From NCBI GenBank assembly GCA_002502215.1, contig DAPT01000126.1, forward strand, positions 1-36,576: a DNA stretch of 36,576 nt. Reading direction: 5' to 3'. Source of the stretch: Euryarchaeota archaeon UBA124 (GTDB lineage: Archaea; Thermoplasmatota; Poseidoniia; Poseidoniales; Poseidoniaceae). The notes beneath the pieces were generated by a model. It was not told the DNA's origin, did not search any database, and saw only the letters and a list, made by a program, of their open reading frames with translations. How positions within the stretch are numbered: position 1 is the first letter of the stretch; the number at the start of each line of letters is the position of its first letter. Positions 32,971 to 36,576 of the stretch are shown piece by piece. Both the position numbers and the translations under genes were made by a program.

Positions 32971-33393
32971 CTATTTGTTCCAAAAACGGCTCGATTCCCA
33001 GTCAAGACCAAGCATGATACCCACTTCAGTGAGTATCACATAATTGAACAACAGATAGGACAGATATGCGGTAATGAGGACAACCATGGAAGTATTGATG
33101 ACTTTCTTGCGTTGCCGTTTCACATCATCAAATGTGCATATCCCCCGGTTTCTGAAATACAAGAATAAGCCAACGATGACGGACATTGAGGCGATGGCCA
33201 GCATTGTGGGTCGAAACCATTCGTATCCATCCTCTCCCCAATACAGCGTGTTTGAAAGCGCTGCAGCGCTGCTTACACTTGCAAGGCCAAACAGGACAAG
33301 TACAACGCTAGGTAGGCAACACATCGATGCGATAATCGTGGATGTAGAAATGAGTTTAATCAAGGACTTGACATTTTTTTCCTCGTTTTCCAT
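32971..33393 (-). CDS. Small four-helix membrane protein, MerT-like
   Basis: About 140 residues with membrane segments near 20-40 (containing the paired cysteines of SMCCLPSVVLVLFGLAS), 55-75 (TMLAIASMSVIVGLFLYF) and 95-125. The CC pair in the first helix followed by a helical hairpin recalls MerT/MerC mercuric-ion transporters, and a further Cys lies in NRGICTFDDVKRQRK. Metal transport is possible but not established. The start at 33393 (MENEEKN) has GGGGAGTGA just upstream, which overlaps the stop codon of the preceding hydrolase gene, so the pair is translationally linked. Upstream in-frame ATGs would run into that gene. Confidence 0.65.
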   Translation of the reverse strand: MENEEKNVKSLIKLISTSTIIASMCCLPSVVLVLFGLASVSSAAALSNTLYWGEDGYEWFRPTMLAIASMSVIVGLFLYFRNRGICTFDDVKRQRKKVINTSMVVLITAYLSYLLFNYVILTEVGIMLGLDWESSRFWNK

Positions 33394-33397
33394 TGTA

Positions 33398-35056
33398 TCA
33401 CTCCCCATTGAAACAATCTGCAAATTGGCTTGAATCACTCGGATTTGTATAGGCTTGTATTGGAAGCACATCAACACCGTTGGACCATTTGCCTAGATTT
33501 GTTAGCATACCCACATTGACGAGATTCGCATAAGCAAAATCAGCTGTATTGAGATCGCCCCTGCTTTGGGCAACAACCCAATCCGCTTGAGCATCTACAC
33601 GTCTGTAAAATGCCCAATCTGCAAGCGTGTCATGTGCCTCATTGGCTGGTATGTAGTGCGTTGCGACCAACCTTGGGAATCCATAACGATCGCTGGGTAT
33701 GTACAAGAGAAGCGTTTGGTTTTCATCGACCTCCTCGAACAATGCATGTTGGTGAACACTGTTGCATTGCCCGACCGTCATGTCGTCTTCACTAACGACA
33801 AGATGGACGATGGAATTTTCTGGCAGGTTGCTGTAATCCGGAATCCACTCCTCTTGGACTGGGCGAGCGGCTGCCATCTCTGTATCGACAAGCACTGTTC
33901 GATTTCCCCATCCCATGTTTTGAGCCATGCCGAGGGCTTGGAGTGAGTAAGCCCCTCCTAGACTGTGTCCACCAATCCAGAGATGTTGAGGCATGATTGT
34001 TAGGTTTCCAAGCACGTCATCGATTGCGACATCACGTGGTGATGCAGTAATCAGTCCGTTCAGATGTTGCAAGGCAGATTCAATGGAGAGCATTCGAGGA
34101 ACATGGTGTGGCCAATCCGAAGTTCCGTTAACGATTGTTGCTTCAAAATCTTCGCCACCATCTGGTCGGATATCGGTTGGATACTGAATGTAGGCAACAA
34201 CCATCCCTTTTGCAGACAGATGGTCAATCCAGTCTGTGTACGAATCGATCGAGGGGTTGTTGAAGGCATGGAACAAGATTGCTAGCGGAACCCCTTCAAT
34301 ACCGGGTTCCTCCGGTAAATGAGGAAGTGTGAGGTACACTGAGAACTCGATGTCTTCTTCCGTAGGACCTTGAATCGCTACAACCTCATCCGGCAGATCG
34401 TATGCGTAACGAACGGTTGTACGATCGAACGGCCCTGCTTCGGCGCCGTATCCCATCGCAGGGGCATCTGGAGGCGATGGTGCAATTCCAATAAGTGCAG
34501 GTATACCTGGCATGACCAGCCATGCTGCAAGGAAAACTACCAGAACATGGAGGACAGTGGTCCCTTTTTCCTTCCAATTTTGTTTAGAATCAGGTAGCCC
34601 TGGAGGCCCCTTCACAGCGATTGCAGTACCCAAGAGAACAACCCCGTAGATTGTAGGAAGAAGCAAGAATGCTCCACGAATGTATCGATAGTCCATCAAC
34701 ACAAAAATAACCCACGAAGCCATAACAGCCCCAATCAGACCGAAGAACAGCCCTTGGATGGGTCTTGGAAGACGATTGCCGCGATGGTGTTGAATGGATG
34801 AGTAAACACAGAACGCAAGGAATACCGCTGACAAAAAGGTGATGAATGCAACATTTTCACGAAGAATGAATGTCCATGAAAGGGTTCGAATCGCTTGCGG
34901 CCAAATCGCATTTTCAATGGATTCCCCTTGAATCAACATAAGCACCGATTCTGCCAATGCAATAAATGCGCCAAAGGCAATCATTACGGCAGGGAAGGCA
35001 GGCGATGAAGCAAAACGGTGAAGAACAAAAATCTCCGCAGAATCCTCTTGTTCCAT
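33398..35056 (-). CDS. Membrane-anchored alpha/beta hydrolase
   Basis: 552 residues. The N-terminal 200 residues hold about five membrane helices (AVMIAFGAFIALAESVLML, FITFLSAVFLAFCVY, LFFGLIGAVMASWVIFVLM, LLPTIYGVVLLGTAIAV and VLHVLVVFLAAWLVM). The rest is an alpha/beta hydrolase with oxyanion-region LFHAFNNPS, nucleophile elbow GHSLGG (about 370), candidate acid in VVSEDDMTVG and candidate His in NEAHDTLADW. It is likely an esterase or lipase whose catalytic part faces outside or is membrane-apposed. The substrate is unknown. Its stop overlaps the ribosome-binding site of the MerT-like gene. Confidence 0.82.
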   Translation of the reverse strand: MEQEDSAEIFVLHRFASSPAFPAVMIAFGAFIALAESVLMLIQGESIENAIWPQAIRTLSWTFILRENVAFITFLSAVFLAFCVYSSIQHHRGNRLPRPIQGLFFGLIGAVMASWVIFVLMDYRYIRGAFLLLPTIYGVVLLGTAIAVKGPPGLPDSKQNWKEKGTTVLHVLVVFLAAWLVMPGIPALIGIAPSPPDAPAMGYGAEAGPFDRTTVRYAYDLPDEVVAIQGPTEEDIEFSVYLTLPHLPEEPGIEGVPLAILFHAFNNPSIDSYTDWIDHLSAKGMVVAYIQYPTDIRPDGGEDFEATIVNGTSDWPHHVPRMLSIESALQHLNGLITASPRDVAIDDVLGNLTIMPQHLWIGGHSLGGAYSLQALGMAQNMGWGNRTVLVDTEMAAARPVQEEWIPDYSNLPENSIVHLVVSEDDMTVGQCNSVHQHALFEEVDENQTLLLYIPSDRYGFPRLVATHYIPANEAHDTLADWAFYRRVDAQADWVVAQSRGDLNTADFAYANLVNVGMLTNLGKWSNGVDVLPIQAYTNPSDSSQFADCFNGE

Positions 35057-35100
35057 AGTATGAACAACTGCTTTGGGTTCAAAAAACGTCGTTTAAACTA

Positions 35101-36510
35101 TCAAGCGTTTACGTTGCGGATTTCGGGTGTTTGGTCAGCGATCATAAACTCAAGCATTGCGGCCCACATAACGAATTCCATGCTCTGTTCGAGCTCCTCA
35201 ACTCCGCCTACCATCTCAATCATGTTATCGAGCGTATCATCGGGTGAATGATAAGCACTGTAATCAGAATCATAAGCGCCGAGGTGGAAGATGGTCTGTG
35301 CTCCGAGATCACGGAAAGTCACGTGATCAGAACGACCGAACGTGTCCTCATGAACATCGAGAACGAGATCCTCGTGATCTTCCCAATGCTGATCACAGCC
35401 TGAACCGTATGTTCCGTCGATTCGAAGGTCCATTGGTGCTTCCAAGATGTTCCTGTGAACGTGATCAAGGACAGTGGTAATTTCGACGTCTTGAACGTCT
35501 GGGTCGAAGTCCGGTCCTGACCAAGCATGGTAAGGATAAGGCTCTCCCGTTGGCTTAAGTGCAGGATAGGAAATGCCCATCATGTCCATGTTGATGTAAA
35601 ATCGGAGTTCTTTGTCGGTAGGAAGACAATAATCACATTCGTTGTTTGCAAAAGCATTCGAGCCACGCAATCCTTCTTCTTCAGAAGACCACAACGCAAG
35701 GAAGGTGTCGCACTCAACTTCAATGTCGACAAATGCCTTGGCAAACAACATCATGCTGACTGTCCCACCTGTGTTGTCGTAGGCTCCTTCGTAGGTTCCA
35801 CCACCTGGCGGACCACCGGGGAACATGATGTCCATGTGGCCGCCCATTCCTTGTACGCAAGAGGCATCTCGGCCACGCTTCCAAGCAATGACGTTCAGAC
35901 TCTCTGGTTCAGCGGGGTTGCCGTGATCAAAGACTCTGAGAATGTGAGTTTCATAACCTAAGCCTTCAAAATGACCTTGGAAGAAAGAAGCGGCACGTTC
36001 GAATGCAGGGTTCGGTGAGCCCATCCATCGGTTGATGTAGCCACCGCATTGTGTAGTATCGGGACAGACACTCGTGATGTGTTCCATTTTCTCCATCCAT
36101 TCTCTTCCATTGACGATTGGTGTGCCATTGGTGACGTCAAGTTCGTACGCAGTTCCGGTGCCATCAGGATGTACGATGGTTAATTTCACTTCATCAACGT
36201 ACGGCGTCAACAGCAGTTTGCCGTTGATAGACTCGCCCTCGACCATGGCGTATCCGTTGGGAATGATGTACCCGTCAACAAACAACATCACATCGGTTGG
36301 AACGGAAATTGCCCGTCCGCTTCCTAAAAGCTGGAATTCGTGCCATTCACCACTCTTTAGGAGAACATCCGATGGCATTTGGTAGTCGATTTGGAACACA
36401 ATAGGCTCACCCTCTTGGATGGATTCATCCTCACCAAAGCATCCAGAAAGAGATGCAAGCAACATGAGAGCAACGAGGAACATTCCTTTGGAGGCACGCC
36501 CAACCAGCAT
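35101..36510 (-). CDS. M28-family zinc aminopeptidase, lipoprotein
   Basis: 469 residues. There is a lipoprotein signal peptide with lipobox LSGC (Cys24), then a linker with Asp/Glu, then an M28 peptidase domain: GGHMDI (first zinc His and Asp, about 222-227), GAYDNTGG (bridging Asp), SSEEEGLRGS (catalytic Glu and zinc Glu, about 271-280), INMDMMG (zinc Asp) and FGRSDHVTF (last zinc His). All metal ligands are present. It would cleave N-terminal residues from peptides at the cell surface, consistent with a protein-degrading heterotroph. The start at 36510 is nearly leaderless; ATG 36483 (MFLVALML) is an alternative. Confidence 0.92.
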   Translation of the reverse strand: MLVGRASKGMFLVALMLLASLSGCFGEDESIQEGEPIVFQIDYQMPSDVLLKSGEWHEFQLLGSGRAISVPTDVMLFVDGYIIPNGYAMVEGESINGKLLLTPYVDEVKLTIVHPDGTGTAYELDVTNGTPIVNGREWMEKMEHITSVCPDTTQCGGYINRWMGSPNPAFERAASFFQGHFEGLGYETHILRVFDHGNPAEPESLNVIAWKRGRDASCVQGMGGHMDIMFPGGPPGGGTYEGAYDNTGGTVSMMLFAKAFVDIEVECDTFLALWSSEEEGLRGSNAFANNECDYCLPTDKELRFYINMDMMGISYPALKPTGEPYPYHAWSGPDFDPDVQDVEITTVLDHVHRNILEAPMDLRIDGTYGSGCDQHWEDHEDLVLDVHEDTFGRSDHVTFRDLGAQTIFHLGAYDSDYSAYHSPDDTLDNMIEMVGGVEELEQSMEFVMWAAMLEFMIADQTPEIRNVNA

Positions 36511-36515
36511 AAATC

Positions 36516-36541
36516 AGCCTACGGACGTCCGCTCATAGGCT
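36516..36541. promoter_or_regulatory. Inverted repeat between tRNA and M28 peptidase gene
   Basis: AGCCTA (36516-36521) pairs with TAGGCT (36536-36541) and encloses the perfect 10-bp palindrome CGGACGTCCG (36522-36531). It lies 13 nt past the tRNA end and just before the peptidase start, so it could be a tRNA terminator or 3' processing structure, or an operator. Confidence 0.35.
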
Positions 36542-36554
36542 TTGTCAGTGAAGG

Positions 36555-36576
36555 TGCGGATAGCGGGAGTCGAACC
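36555..36576 (-). tRNA. 3' end of a tRNA, cut by the window edge
   Basis: On the minus strand the sequence gives the end of a T-arm: loop TTCGACT (36574-36568) and stem strand CCCGC (36567-36563). It is followed by the 7-nt acceptor strand TATCCGC (36562-36556) and discriminator A (36555). CCA is not encoded (CCT follows). The anticodon lies outside the window, so identity is unknown. Confidence 0.85.

Noticed and set aside
34882..34893. tRNA T-loop-like GGGTTCGAATCG inside the hydrolase gene
   Set aside because: No matching acceptor, D-arm or anticodon arm around it, and it lies within a well-supported coding sequence.
1..36576. CRISPR arrays, insertion sequences, integrases or defence systems
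   Set aside because: No regularly spaced short repeats, transposase-like or integrase-like proteins were seen on either strand.

Overview
The window reads as a chromosomal piece of a marine planktonic euryarchaeon, most likely Marine Group II (Candidatus Poseidoniales). The archaeal core is visible: an Orc1/Cdc6 initiator, an archaeal-type phosphopantetheine adenylyltransferase fused to DUF359, a TBP-fold protein, a SelB-like factor with a dead GTPase domain, a two-hairpin H/ACA guide RNA, and several genes with a TATA-like box close to the start codon. Mixed in are bacterial-type genes (Fpg/Nei glycosylase, biotin carboxylase, CysJ-like reductase, FabI) and large secreted, membrane-anchored proteins, a mixture I associate with that group. 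The taxon is inferred; no rRNA is present. Coding density is very high and several neighbouring stop codons abut or overlap.

Layout. 1-286: structured RNA, best read as an H/ACA pseudouridylation guide whose 3' hairpin fits helix 69 of 23S rRNA. 287-2427: CoA-biosynthesis fusion and a family 2 glycosyltransferase. 2428-4467 (minus): small membrane protein, orc1/cdc6 and an AT-rich upstream region that is a candidate replication origin. 4468-6881: metallo-beta-lactamase hydrolase, FAD/NADPH reductase, small winged-helix protein. 6934-10081: DNA glycosylase, biotin carboxylase, PfkB kinase. 10064-13107 (minus): acyl-CoA thioesterase, SelB-like protein, membrane protein with a long disordered tail. 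13256-22540: a 1963-residue surface protein, an unrecognised protein, a TBP-like protein, a TatD-like hydrolase and a small surface protein with a poly-acidic tail. 22651-32970: the centrepiece, described below. 32971-36510 (minus): MerT-like membrane protein, membrane-anchored alpha/beta hydrolase, M28 lipoprotein peptidase. 36555-36576: 3' end of a tRNA.

The centrepiece is a tight three-gene plus-strand operon: a FabI-type enoyl-ACP reductase, a 2914-residue megasynthase (KS-AT-cryptic carrier-KS-ACP-ACP-ACP-KR-DH) and an Sfp-type phosphopantetheinyl transferase. Together these could run a complete iterative acyl-chain cycle: malonyl loading, condensation, keto reduction and dehydration in cis, enoyl reduction by FabI in trans, and carrier activation by the transferase. 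Such a system is unexpected in an archaeon, whose membrane lipids are isoprenoid. All three intact carrier domains have Thr where phosphopantetheine is normally attached to Ser. The same window encodes late CoA synthesis, a biotin carboxylase that could contribute to malonyl-CoA supply, and an acyl-CoA thioesterase, so acyl-chain metabolism may be a theme of the region.
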